Both the position numbers and the translations under genes were made by a program. A stretch of 64,000 bases of DNA, taken from the NCBI RefSeq assembly GCF_009765835.1, contig NZ_LMUS01000006.1:2284635-2348634 (forward strand). Direction: 5' to 3'. Source of the stretch: Granulicella sp. L56 (GTDB taxonomy: Bacteria > Acidobacteriota > Terriglobia > Terriglobales > Acidobacteriaceae). Shown in pieces: positions 45,894 to 54,304 of this stretch (positions are counted from its first letter, which is position 1; the number at the start of each line of letters is the position of its first letter). The notes beneath the pieces were generated by a model. The model did no database searches, had not been told where the DNA came from, and worked only from the letters and a program-made list of their open reading frames with translations.

Positions 45894-46841
45894 ATGCAAC
45901 TTGTAACAGAAGTAAGTAACGCCAGCAGCACATGGATAGAAGCAAAGAGCCAATCCGGCGCGGGCTCGAGAACGCCTGAGGAACTCGCCAACATCGTCGT
46001 GCAGTTCGCATCCTCGGATCAATGGACGGATCGAGTGCGGCTTCGCACCAAACATCGCTGGTATGAGCGGCTGTATCACGGCCCGGATCACGACATCTGG
46101 GTGATCAGCTGGCTGCCCGGGCAATCCACCGGATTCCACGATCACGGTGAATCCTCCGGAGCCTTCATCGTTGCGACCGGTGTTCTTGAGGAGCATCGTC
46201 CTGGTGAGCACCCCTTTGTGATACCTCCGGGCCAGCCGCGCGCATTCGGTCCCGATTACGCGCATGACGTTCGTAATGTCTCCCTCGCGCCGGCCGTGAG
46301 CATTCACGCATATTCGCCCCCGCTCACCGATATGAACGAGTATGAGCTGGATGGGAATCAACTGGTTCCGCGCGAACGAGCGCCTGAGCGGGCGGAGACG
46401 CTCGATCAGGAATGGCACGCGCAGAAACTTGCAAATCTAACCGGTGTCCGGAGCATTGAACAAATGCTTTCAGGGGCACGTGCCCGGCTGAGACGACTAT
46501 CGCCGGATGAAGTCTACGAGGCGGTATCAAAGACAAAGGCGATCCTCGTCGATATCCGTCCGGACAGCCAGCGTGCGATCGAGGGTAGTATTCCAGGCGC
46601 GTTGATCGTCGAGCGTAACGTGCTCGAATGGCGGTTCGACCCGACATCCAGCTCGCGGCTACCGCTCGCGACCGATCATGATATCCAGGTGATTGTGTTC
46701 TGTTCCGAAGGCTATACCTCAAGCTTGGCGGCAGCAGCTCTGCAGTATCTCGGACTTTGGCGCGCGACGGACATCGTTGGTGGATTTCATGCATGGCGAG
46801 GAACCGGTCTACCGATTGTGCCGCCAACCAAGGTTTCCTAG
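45894..46841 (+). CDS. Cysteine dioxygenase-rhodanese fusion
   Basis: 315 residues from ATG 45894 (GGAGAGA upstream); an in-frame ATG at 45855 is less likely. Residues ~25-165 are a cysteine-dioxygenase-type cupin: STGFHDHGESSGAF gives iron ligands His82 and His84, with DYAHDV (His124) as third. Residues ~200-312 are a rhodanese domain with LVDIRPDSQRAIEGSIPGA and active-site Cys270 in FCSEGYTSSLA. The fused enzyme should oxidise cysteine to its sulfinate and handle the released sulfur. Fits with the nearby sulfatases, poly-Cys leaders and YeiH-type exporter. It follows the sulfatase fragment by ~160 bp and has no downstream partner. Confidence 0.9.
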   Translation: MQLVTEVSNASSTWIEAKSQSGAGSRTPEELANIVVQFASSDQWTDRVRLRTKHRWYERLYHGPDHDIWVISWLPGQSTGFHDHGESSGAFIVATGVLEEHRPGEHPFVIPPGQPRAFGPDYAHDVRNVSLAPAVSIHAYSPPLTDMNEYELDGNQLVPRERAPERAETLDQEWHAQKLANLTGVRSIEQMLSGARARLRRLSPDEVYEAVSKTKAILVDIRPDSQRAIEGSIPGALIVERNVLEWRFDPTSSSRLPLATDHDIQVIVFCSEGYTSSLAAAALQYLGLWRATDIVGGFHAWRGTGLPIVPPTKVS

Positions 46842-46942
46842 AACTGGGCCCGTGATGCGCTACATCCTGGAGACGGATCATTTTTGATTCGATTATTTGC
46901 GGTGTCTAAGTTACGGAAGTCCACCAGAACTAGAGAGTATTT

Positions 46943-47863
46943 ATGGCGAAACCAGTAAATATTGACAGCAAGACTGATCTAGGTCGGAAGGCCTTCTCAA
47001 TCGGGCAGAGAACACTCCCGTTGACGATGTCATTTATCTTTCTCTTGTCTGCATTGACCTACGCGCAACCACCTGGCAAGACTCTCATTGTCGTCGCGCA
47101 TCCTGATGACGAATACTACTTTGCAGCGACGGTTTATAGGATGGCGGTGCAGTTGAAAGGTACCGTCGATGAACTAGTGATAACCAACGGAGAGGGAGGA
47201 TTTCACTATTCCACATTGGCAGAACCTTTTTATGGTGAGACTTTGACAACCGAAGAGTCGGGGCGAAGAGAGCTCCCGGCGATCCGCCGAGAAGAGACTC
47301 TAAGAGCAGGGAAGATACTGGGGATCCGGGATCATTTCTTCCTTGAACAGAAAGATCAAGCCTTTACAACCGATCGGGACTCAGGGCTTAAACATCTTTG
47401 GGACTCCACATACATTCAACAAACAATCGCAGATCTCATCAGAGGACAGCACTATCAGTATGTCTTTACGATCTTGCCGCGTTCTACCACGCATGGGCAT
47501 CACCAGGCGGCCACTGCGCTCGCGGAGCGCGCGGTTGAATCCTTACCAGTAGATCTCCGTCCGGTCGTACTAGGCTTCGACACAGATTCGAGCGAATATG
47601 TGCCCGCTGCTGGATTTGTGGAAGCTAAAGGATGGGAACCAGGATATGCCTTTGCTTTCGACAGAAATACCCACTTCGGGTTTCACGACGCTTTGACTTT
47701 TCAAGTCATCGTCAGTTGGATGATCACGGAACATAAATCGCAGGGCCTTCTTCAAACAATGCATAACAAAGACGCAAAGGAATTCATCTGGGTACACCTT
47801 GACGATTCTCCCCTGACGTTGAGTGCTACATCATTACTATTTCAGCATCTGGCTCCGGGTTAG
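46943..47863 (+). CDS. PIG-L/LmbE-family deacetylase, exported
   Basis: 306 residues. A hydrophobic segment (TLPLTMSFIFLLSALTYAQ, about 24-42) predicts a signal peptide or anchor after a long hydrophilic start. The zinc site motif AHPDDE lies at 52-57 (His53, Asp55, Asp56) and the third ligand in THGHHQAA near 193. The family removes N-acetyl groups from glucosamine-linked substrates such as GlcNAc-inositol compounds. Exported acidobacterial members probably act on cell-surface or dietary glycans; the exact substrate is not visible. Monocistronic. Confidence 0.88.
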   Translation: MAKPVNIDSKTDLGRKAFSIGQRTLPLTMSFIFLLSALTYAQPPGKTLIVVAHPDDEYYFAATVYRMAVQLKGTVDELVITNGEGGFHYSTLAEPFYGETLTTEESGRRELPAIRREETLRAGKILGIRDHFFLEQKDQAFTTDRDSGLKHLWDSTYIQQTIADLIRGQHYQYVFTILPRSTTHGHHQAATALAERAVESLPVDLRPVVLGFDTDSSEYVPAAGFVEAKGWEPGYAFAFDRNTHFGFHDALTFQVIVSWMITEHKSQGLLQTMHNKDAKEFIWVHLDDSPLTLSATSLLFQHLAPG

Positions 47864-48357
47864 TATCCTATATGTTCTCGAAATGCTCCCTTACAACGGG
47901 CTTTTACATAATGCAGTCAATCGCGAGTTCAGATCCGTGAGGGCTATCTTAGCTGCATGAAATCCGCACATTCCGTGGACGCCGCACCTGGGGCGTAGAT
48001 GCTCCGCAAAGGTGGCCCGGACGCGAGGTGCGGTACAGCGAACGTGTAGGACGAAAGAGGAAGCTGACGAACATTCATTGCCCGCCCAAAATGTCCCCCC
48101 AACCAAGTTGGGATTCCAACTCTCCAAAACTTTAGGTGGAGAGATGGACCGGGACAGAATGCAGAACACGATGGATCCCTTTTCATTTGTGCTTCAGTGA
48201 CGAAGGTCCCGATCCCGGTCCGAATCCCGTCGGTCAGAAAGAACCGAGGGCAGCATCCAGCCACAGCAGGCGAAGGAATATTATCTCAATCCAACCGGAG
48301 CGAATTGAGACGAGATTCCACGCCAAGGGTGTATCGGCGTGGCCGATCTCTATCGAA
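47864..48357. other. Spacer, possibly decayed island DNA
   Basis: Overlapping frames of up to ~105 codons on both strands, none recognisable. Leads into the integrase tail at 48358. Confidence 0.3.
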
Positions 48358-48519
48358 CGAATCAAAAACTCGCAAGATATTTACACCCGCGCCGTCGATC
48401 AACAAAAGCGAAAAGCGAGCCTGAAAGTCGTTGAATTGGCGCTGCCGCTGAAAATCCAAAAACTTCAGCACCCTCGGAAGGTTCTCCGGCGATTCGCCGG
48501 TGTCAGTAATTGTCTGTAG
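48358..48519 (+). pseudogene. Tyrosine integrase C-terminal remnant
   Basis: The plus frame ending at 48519 reads SQDIYTRAVDQQKRKASLKV then VELALPLKIQKLQHPRKV. This resembles the last helix of phage/island integrases, including the nucleophile region (T-x-x-I/V-Y-T/L-x-A). Catalytic Arg/His boxes upstream are absent. It stops 14 bp before the tRNA-Ala fragment, the position integrase genes usually take at an attachment site. Confidence 0.6.
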
Positions 48520-48532
48520 ATAAAGGGGTTGT

Positions 48533-48577
48533 TGGTGGACCTGATCGGGATCGAACCGATGACCTCTTCCATGCCAT
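48533..48577 (-). tRNA. 3' half of tRNA-Ala(GGC), island attachment-site remnant
   Basis: Read on the minus strand: anticodon loop ATGGCAT with GGC, 3' anticodon stem GGAAG, variable AGGTC, T arm ATCGG-TTCGATC-CCGAT (5-bp perfect stem), acceptor strand CAGGTCC, A, CCA. The 5' half is absent; the homology starts exactly at the anticodon loop, a common crossover place for tyrosine integrases in tRNA genes. Cannot give a functional tRNA. Because the broken end faces higher coordinates, the inserted DNA should extend to the right, with an intact tRNA-Ala beyond the window. Confidence 0.85.
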
Positions 48578-49132
48578 TTCTCAGATGAATTGTAAGTTAA
48601 TGACTTTTGGAGGCCTCCGTCGCCCCGTAAGCCCCAAAAGCGCCCTTGGAACAGCTTATTGCTCCCTTATTGCTCCCAAAACCTGAGTCATTGCTCCCAC
48701 GAGTTAAGCCCTTGATTTTGACGTATAGGGCTCGGGACAGCGAAATGGAAGCGGCATCGGTGTGACCCACAGATAAAAGCATCATGCTAGCCCATTGATA
48801 AAGAGCAGCGCGATTTAGGAAGCCGCTCGCTCGGCGGACGCTATGTGAGCTTAGAGGTGCATTTTCCAATGCTCAGGGAATCTCGTCTGGTTTCATAATT
48901 AGGCTGGTTTCGACCGTATTATAGCCGCATAACGGTCGTCGTTGAGTTCCAGCTCAGTCGCCACTTTGCCGCATGCCCGATCTTTATGAGAGGAGCGGGT
49001 CGCCCCTAAATCAATCGTAATCGGTGACATATTACACGGCAATCCAAAGGCGCAAGTTATTTATTTTCAATAAATAATGCCTACGACAATGTCACTTGTC
49101 GTTGGCGATCTCTGTGCTAGCCTGAAACTGTC
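48578..49132. other. Island-edge spacer with a possible second integrase tail
   Basis: A minus frame (48597-48869, 90 codons) contains LLSVGHTDAASISL, which resembles the GH-box region of a tyrosine recombinase, followed by a Gly/Ser/Asn-rich tail (GSNDSGFGSNKG) encoded by three ATTGCTCCC repeats. It may be an integrase remnant; evidence is weak. Nothing else recognised. Confidence 0.3.
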
Positions 49133-49158
49133 AATTTTGCAGCAATTGCTGCAAAATT
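49133..49158. repeat. 26-bp perfect palindrome upstream of the DUF1016 gene
   Basis: Two arms of AATTTTGCAGCAA and its complement meet without spacer. About 100 bp before the nuclease start. Near-identical to the palindrome inside the gene (49551-49574) and related to that downstream (50369-50393). Confidence 0.85.
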
Positions 49159-49257
49159 AGGTGCTGCGACCCAAGGAACGCCACAGGAGACATCGGATGC
49201 CGTGTAGACAAACCCAGCTCCCCCCCTTTATCGGAAAAATACCGTCTGGAGTACGTT

Positions 49258-50317
49258 GTGGCTGAACTAACCGCTCTGCCCTCCGGTTACCCGGCACTCC
49301 TGGAAGAGTTGAAGGTCAGAATTCGAGCTGCGCAGTTGCGCGCCGCTCTGACCCTTAATCAGGAGACCATCCTACTCTACTGGTCCATTGGGCAAGACCT
49401 CTCCTCCCGCTTTGCGGCTGAGGGGTGGGGAACAAAGGTGGTAGACCGGCTGGCGAAGGATCTCGGGACGGAGTTTCCGGGGGTGGAGGGCTTCAGTCTC
49501 CGCAATCTTCGCTACATGCGTTCCTTTGCCGAAGCCTGGCCCGATTCCAAAATTTTGCAGCTTGCTGCAAAATTGCCTTGGGGTCACCATATGGTCCTGC
49601 TCGACCGGCTCAAGGATGGGCAGAGCCGAGACTGGTATCTACGCGCCTCCATCGAGTATGGCTGGAGCCGAAATGTGCTGACTCACCAGATTTCAACACA
49701 GCTGCGGGAGAGGGAAGGGAAGGCTCTGACCAACTTCGCTCGGACCCTGCCGGAGCCGGATTCCGACCTTACCCAGCAGATTCAAAGATCCCTATTCGTT
49801 CGAGTTTCTTACCCTGAGTTCCACCGCGAAAGAACGGGAGCTCGAGCGCGGGCTCCTCAAACATCTTCGCGACCTTCTATTGGAGCTGGGCCGCGGATTC
49901 TCCTTCGTCGGCAGCCAGGTGCCGTTGGAGATTGGCGGTGAGACCTTCTATATTGATCTGCTCTTCTATCATCTTCGGCTGCACTGTTACTTCGTGATCG
50001 AGTTGAAGACGGGAAAGTTCAAACCCGAATGGGCGGGCAAACTCAACTTCTACCTGTCTGCGGTGGACGATCTGTTCCGCAACGGGCCGGATGCCGCGAC
50101 CATCGGTCTGCTTCTCTGTGAGACACACAACAGCGCCGTGGCCGAATATGCTCTCCGCGACATAGCGAAGCCGATCGGCGTATCCACCTACCGGGTGACC
50201 AGAGAACTGCCGGCGCCGGTCCGGGATGAACTTCCGACGGTGGAGGATCTGCAGGAAGTGGTCGCAAAACTCCGCTCAGAGATGGAAAAGCTGCGGCAGG
50301 AGGAGCGGGATGAATAG
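49258..50317 (+). pseudogene. YhcG/DUF1016 PDDEXK nuclease, one frameshift
   Basis: GTG start at 49258. The N-terminal DUF1016 domain is encoded up to ~49786 (LYWSIGQDLSSRF, VVDRLAKDLGTEFPGVEGFSLRNL, AAKLPWGHHMVLLDRLKD). The C-terminal PDDEXK domain is in a second frame (FSFVGSQVPLEIGG, FYIDLLFYHLRLHCYFVIEL, GKLNFYLSAVDDL), with catalytic-type Asp and E-x-K. Adding one base in the AAAG at about 49784-49788 joins them through DPYSFEFLTLSSTAKERELE. As written the product is split; otherwise about 350 residues. Members are nuclease-like proteins of mobile islands, some linked to restriction. The internal palindrome encodes KILQLAAK. Confidence 0.85.
49551..49574. repeat. Palindrome inside the DUF1016 coding sequence
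   Basis: AATTTTGCAGC, TT, then the complement GCTGCAAAATT. Same arms as the upstream palindrome at 49133-49158. Confidence 0.85.
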
Positions 50318-50363
50318 TTGCGTCTCGATGATTGCCGAAAATCGAATTGTTGCCACGTCGTGG

Positions 50364-50398
50364 CGCCCATTGTGCAGCAGCTTGTTGCACAATGGGCG
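50364..50398. repeat. Long hairpin between nuclease and integrase genes
   Basis: CGCCCATTGTGCA pairs over 13 bp with TGCACAATGGGCG; three more pairs (one G-T) close a 3-nt loop. Its inner part ATTGTGCAGC...GTTGCACAAT is related to the two upstream palindromes. It could be a terminator for the nuclease gene, but lacks a T-run, and its sequence kinship with the others suggests a binding site. Confidence 0.75.
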
Positions 50399-50428
50399 TC
50401 TCGCGAGTGATAGAGAGGTCGGCAGGCA

Positions 50429-51355
50429 ATGAGTACTTCTCTGGTTCAAGTTGAAATGCCGCCCATAGAGCCACCTTTCGCCCTCACGCCAGCCCAGACT
50501 ATTTTGCGGAAGATGGTTCTCGACTCTGTAAAATCCATCCACTCCAAGCGCAACTACGCGAAAGCGCTCGATGATCTGTTTGCCTTCTGTGCCAGCCGAC
50601 CTCTCTCGCGTGCGCTACTGATGGAGTACCGGACGACTATGGACCATCTCTCTCCATCGACCGTCAACGTTCGCCTGTCAGCAATACGGAAGCTGGTCGG
50701 CGAAGCGCAGCGCAATGGGATGATAGGTCTCGAAGAAGCCACTAATCTCACGGACGTTCCCAATGTCCCGCAGAAGGGAACTCGGCTGGGTAACTGGCTC
50801 ACCCGCGAACAGGCGAAGGAGCTTCTGACGGTACCCGATCGCTCTAAGCTCAAGGGAAAGCGGGACTACGTCATCATCGCGCTCCTGGTGGGCTGCGCTC
50901 TGCGCCGGCGGGAGTTAGCAACGCTTAACATCGATGATATTCAGCTTCGGGAACGAAGGTGGGTGATCATCGATCTCCGCGGCAAAGGCGGACGCATCCG
51001 AACGGTAGCGGTACCAATCTGGGTAAAGCAGGGAATCGATGCCTGGATTTCGGCCGCGAAGATAGAGAAGGGCAGACTGCTTCGTCGGCTTTCGAAATCG
51101 GGAAAGATCGTTGGTGAAGAATTGGGAGACTGGGCTATCTGGTCGGTAGTTGAACAGTCATCGAAGCAAATTGGGATTGAGCATTTCGGCGCTCACGACC
51201 TCCGCCGAACCTGCGCCAAGCTCTGTAGAAAAAGCGGTGGGGATCTGGAGCAGATCAAATTCCTGCTCGGTCATTCATCGATTCAGACCACCGAACGCTA
51301 TCTTGGTTCGGAGCAGGATATAGAGATCGCGGTCAATGATAATCTTGGGCTCTAG
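50429..51355 (+). CDS. Tyrosine recombinase/integrase
   Basis: 308 residues. An N-terminal SAM-like domain (NYAKALDDLFAFCASRPLSRALL, STVNVRLSAIRKL) and a catalytic domain with all family residues: Arg in GCALRRRELATL, Lys in the beta-hairpin GKGGRIRTV, HDLRR (His-x-x-Arg), the second His in LLGHSSIQTTERYLG, and Tyr in ERYLG. It cuts and rejoins DNA through the tyrosine and probably moved this island or one of its modules. It sits just after the nuclease gene, with a palindrome-type hairpin between, and in front of nested MITE-like elements. Confidence 0.95.
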   Translation: MSTSLVQVEMPPIEPPFALTPAQTILRKMVLDSVKSIHSKRNYAKALDDLFAFCASRPLSRALLMEYRTTMDHLSPSTVNVRLSAIRKLVGEAQRNGMIGLEEATNLTDVPNVPQKGTRLGNWLTREQAKELLTVPDRSKLKGKRDYVIIALLVGCALRRRELATLNIDDIQLRERRWVIIDLRGKGGRIRTVAVPIWVKQGIDAWISAAKIEKGRLLRRLSKSGKIVGEELGDWAIWSVVEQSSKQIGIEHFGAHDLRRTCAKLCRKSGGDLEQIKFLLGHSSIQTTERYLGSEQDIEIAVNDNLGL

Positions 51356-51551
51356 TGGTGAAGATAACTGCGTTTGACGCCAGCCATATACCCTTCTGCA
51401 GTCGCTTCATAATGGCTGCGATATAGTTGCGATATCCGATATCGCAACCGAGATCAGCGGGACAGGCTAGAATGTCGTTTTTGCTTGCTTGGGCAGTCCT
51501 TTTCAGCCATTCTGAGTAATAACTTTGGCGGAACCTCATCCACCTCTACAA

Positions 51552-52058
51552 TGTAGCTTGAGGAATTATCTGGCGTAGCGATTGTGCCAGTATTTGTCGC
51601 TCCGTCACTAGGTGCCTGAGTGTAGCTTCGCTCTTTTATATGGCGTAAGTTTTGCGCGGTAAATGGCGCATTTCCGGGGCAAGTGGCAGTAGGATACCTT
51701 TGCCGCTATCTTTTATCGCGAGAGAAACGAATGTGACTTGGTATAAGTTGCTCATTTATAGTGGCTTAAATAGGCAAATTGGAGAATTAAGCCAGACGCG
51801 CTGGTGGGGAGCTCACGCCAAATAGTCTGCAAACATTTACGCCATATAATTTGCAAAACAACACTATTTGGCGTAACGCGTGATTTGAGGTGGCAAGCGC
51901 AAAATTGCGATAGTGGCTGTTCATCGCTTAAGTCTATGATTGCGCACGACAGATGCAGGCTTTCTACTTAAGGCTCGTTCGATCAAGGTCAGAACGAAAT
52001 GCCAAAACTTACGCCAAATAGCTCTGAAAGACTACGCCAAATAACTCTGAAAATGACA
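51552..52058. mobile_element. Outer element of a nested MITE-like insertion, doubled TGGCGTA ends
   Basis: Left end TGTAGCTTGAGGAATTATC followed by TGGCGTA and, 17 bp on, TGTCGC. Right end, read inward on the minus strand: TGTCATTTTCAGAGTTATT then TGGCGTA, 16 bp, TGGCGTAAG. Both ends thus carry a 19-bp terminal block and two iterons one turn-pair (~24 bp) apart. No transposase gene inside. Contains the 243-bp element at 51621-51863. Partly covers the region between integrase and TIR gene that otherwise holds no gene. Confidence 0.5.
51621..51863. mobile_element. MITE-like element, 243 bp
   Basis: Left end starts TGTAGCTTCGCTC, with TGGCGTAA at 51641 and TGGCGCA 23 bp further. Right end on the minus strand starts TGTTGTTTTGCAAATTATA, then TGGCGTAA, 16 bp, TGGCGTGAG. 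The last 57 bp before 51848 recur at 54649-54705. Similar in size and ends to the element at 57561-57794. Non-coding. Confidence 0.6.
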
Positions 52059-52109
52059 GGCATGGCCATGGAACTTGCTTGGTTCTTCCCAAACGGTAAC
52101 CGGAAGGAT

Positions 52110-53222
52110 TCAAGGACGTGTCGTGCGAAGGGCTTTGGAAATTGGGTGTCCGGTTTCCCAAAGGCAGCTGAATTCGTCCAAGAAATCCTTCCCCGCATGT
52201 GATCCCACGCTGTCGACTGAGAACGAACTCTTCGTAAAGGGCAGCGGCTTCACCGAACCCTGATAGCGGATATGACTATGCAACACGGCATCATCAAGAA
52301 TCAAACCTCGAAATGAGCGCTGCACCGAGTACGTGCGGCAGTGTGCATCAGGGTCCAAGCCGGCCTTGCTGAGTATCTCCCAGGCATGCTCTATGGAAAG
52401 TCGGAGTTGCTCTCCAAAATCAATATCTTGATGTGCCGAAGAGATAACGTGAGGATCCGCATCGGGATCAAGAAACAGGCAGCGAAATTCGAAGCCTTTC
52501 TTGATCCGGTCCGGCAATGACACGAGGAAATCTAAGTGATCTTTATCGAAAAGCTTCCGATTTTTTCGGCCAAAAATGAGAAGGCGCTTCTTCGCTATGG
52601 AACTGGCCGCCTCATAAAGGGCGTGACTCTCAAATCCTTTTTCGAAGTGCACGGTGGTCAACCAGACAGGCTTAGAAAACTCGTCTTGCTTCCTTGCGAA
52701 TGCCTTCAACACAGACGGAATCGCTACCGCACCTAGCGGCGTTTCTTCGATTTTCTTGATTTCAAGTCGAAGCTTCGGCCAGTATTTATCGAATCTGTCA
52801 TCCACATATTTGATTGGGTCGGCGCCTTTACCCACGGCCGAGTTCAGGGTGGTGATGAGCTTGCGGATACCTGCTTTGCTGGTATCTGTTCCCTGAAATT
52901 GCTGAAGCGGACCTAACAGTTCGGGAACGCCGAGGAACAAAGGACAGATCTTCGCGGTGTCTCGCATCGCGCCCAGAATGACACCCGCTTCAAATGAGAG
53001 CCAAGCTGAATCGGCATTCTCAGGAGTGACACAGACCACCCCAAACCTACACTGAAGCAGTGATGTCCCAATGGAGCTATACCAAGGCGTCCCAATAGGG
53101 ATGTCATCTGCGGACATCCAGAAGTTCACATTAGGCAGTACCAGAGGTATCCAATCAACGAGTGCCTGACCCAACACCTGGCTTCGTTTTTGAGACCAGC
53201 TGACGAAAATCTTTAGGCGCAT
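52110..53222 (-). CDS. TIR-domain protein with C-terminal DUF5919-like sensor/effector domain
   Basis: 370 residues, cytoplasmic. Residues 1-~140 form a TIR domain: KIFVSWSQKRSQVLGQALVD, FWMSADDIPIGTPWYSSIG, FGVVCVTPENADSAWLSFEAG; Glu78 in the W..FEAG box is the likely NAD-cleaving glutamate. Residues ~190-350 (LYEAASSIAKKRLLIFGRKN, FEFRCLFLDPDADPHV, VQRSFRGLILDDAVLHSHIRYQG, LWETGHPI) resemble the DUF5919/phospholipase-D-like fold. Bacterial TIR proteins usually deplete NAD or make cyclic ADP-ribose signals during phage infection. It is divergent from an ion-channel gene 141 bp away; both may form a defence pair. Confidence 0.85.
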   Translation of the reverse strand: MRLKIFVSWSQKRSQVLGQALVDWIPLVLPNVNFWMSADDIPIGTPWYSSIGTSLLQCRFGVVCVTPENADSAWLSFEAGVILGAMRDTAKICPLFLGVPELLGPLQQFQGTDTSKAGIRKLITTLNSAVGKGADPIKYVDDRFDKYWPKLRLEIKKIEETPLGAVAIPSVLKAFARKQDEFSKPVWLTTVHFEKGFESHALYEAASSIAKKRLLIFGRKNRKLFDKDHLDFLVSLPDRIKKGFEFRCLFLDPDADPHVISSAHQDIDFGEQLRLSIEHAWEILSKAGLDPDAHCRTYSVQRSFRGLILDDAVLHSHIRYQGSVKPLPFTKSSFSVDSVGSHAGKDFLDEFSCLWETGHPISKALRTTRP

Positions 53223-53363
53223 GAAATCTCAGTCCCCTCCACCGATCTGGTCGAACACTAAAGCGAGCTTCTCGGATAATGGCGCGTAATGCGTCATGAA
53301 CTTCTGGCATGGTAGGATATCCGCTCGAAGAACGCATCCGAAATTATAGAGGATACGGCGCCC
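53223..53363. promoter_or_regulatory. Shared divergent promoter region of TIR and channel genes
   Basis: 141 bp between the two start codons must contain both promoters; no strong -35/-10 or repeat is obvious. GAGG at 53349-53352 is the channel's binding site. Confidence 0.4.
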
Positions 53364-54050
53364 TTGCCTGACTCACCAATTGTCGTTCGCGGCTGGATCA
53401 CGCCCGCAGTACGTTGGGTGGTCTCATTCTGCTCGTCAGGTGGGCGTCTTATCCTCCCCAAAGCCGAGCTTCCTCAGTCGAGTTCTTCATCTGACTTTGC
53501 TGCGTCGGAACGCCGAGCAAAATGGGTCGATACTTTCGTATTTGGGTGTTTATCGCTGGAGTGTCTGGCACTTCTGCTGGAGGCGTCAAGCGCTGGCGCA
53601 GCTTTGAAGTGGACTGCGATGCTACTCGTCTCTTGGCGAATCGTGGACGTGGTTGCAGCCGATATCAAGATGTGCATCTTCGATCCCTTCGATCAAGCTG
53701 TACGACTCGGACAAAACCAAAAACGGTACGTGTCGACGACACCAACCCGCGTCATCCTTCTTGGCATTCTCAACTACATCGAGTTGCTCGTGAGTTTTGC
53801 GTGCATTTACTGTTTTGACAACAAATTGATCGCCCAGACCAGCACAACCATCGGGTGGGAGACTGGCAGCCTGGGAGTTTTGGAACGAGCTCTTCATCTC
53901 AGCATCGTCACTCAACTGACCATCGGCTTCGGTGATCTTGCTCCTACGGGCTGGCTTCGTCCGGTGGTGTGGCTTCAGGGCGGTTCAGGCCTGGCACTCA
54001 TAGCACTGTTCATTACTCGATATCTTTCCATGCTCCCCGTAGTCCCCTAG
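53364..54050 (+). CDS. Potassium-channel-like membrane protein
   Basis: 228 residues from a TTG start. After a ~50-residue cytoplasmic start come membrane segments at about 55-72, 82-100, 129-151 and, after the re-entrant pore helix with selectivity filter TIGFGD (186-191), a last helix (WLQGGSGLALIALFITRYL). The filter variant with Phe instead of Tyr occurs in genuine K+ channels. There is no RCK or cyclic-nucleotide domain. It should conduct K+ or another cation. Divergent to the TIR-domain gene in a mobile island, it is a plausible membrane effector or sensor of a defence module; this link is inference. Confidence 0.82.
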   Translation: MPDSPIVVRGWITPAVRWVVSFCSSGGRLILPKAELPQSSSSSDFAASERRAKWVDTFVFGCLSLECLALLLEASSAGAALKWTAMLLVSWRIVDVVAADIKMCIFDPFDQAVRLGQNQKRYVSTTPTRVILLGILNYIELLVSFACIYCFDNKLIAQTSTTIGWETGSLGVLERALHLSIVTQLTIGFGDLAPTGWLRPVVWLQGGSGLALIALFITRYLSMLPVVP

Positions 54051-54304
54051 TACCCGGAAGCCAAGCCTCGCTGGCATTCGTAATAGCTAGGCTCACGGCG
54101 ACGCATTTGACGGCTTTCCTTACGCCGGTCTGTTGGAGGTGCTTTGTGCCCTGATCGCTTACGCGTATCGCGATATGATCCCCCGGAGTAGAGTGGAGGG
54201 TTTGTTTCTATATGAACTGATGCCCTTAGCGGAATCCTTTGACACGATAATCGTGCATTGCATAAATGGCAGTAAAAAACCTTAGTTAAGGACGACCGAC
54301 CAAA

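Noticed and set aside
47944..48264. 106-codon minus-strand frame as a gene
   Set aside because: Overlaps two other frames in decayed DNA; no motif or binding site.
51810..52060. TGGCGTAA/TTACGCC repeats as a CRISPR array or replication iterons
   Set aside because: Units are paired at element ends in inverted orientation, not regularly spaced direct repeats with unique spacers, and no cas or rep gene is present.
52110..54050. Calling the TIR/channel pair a Thoeris or CBASS system
   Set aside because: No SLOG/Sir2 ThsA, no cyclase and no Cap effector is present; only the TIR part is shared.
53364..54050. Voltage- or nucleotide-gated channel assignment
   Set aside because: No Arg-rich S4 helix, RCK or cyclic-nucleotide domain is visible; only the pore signature is supported.
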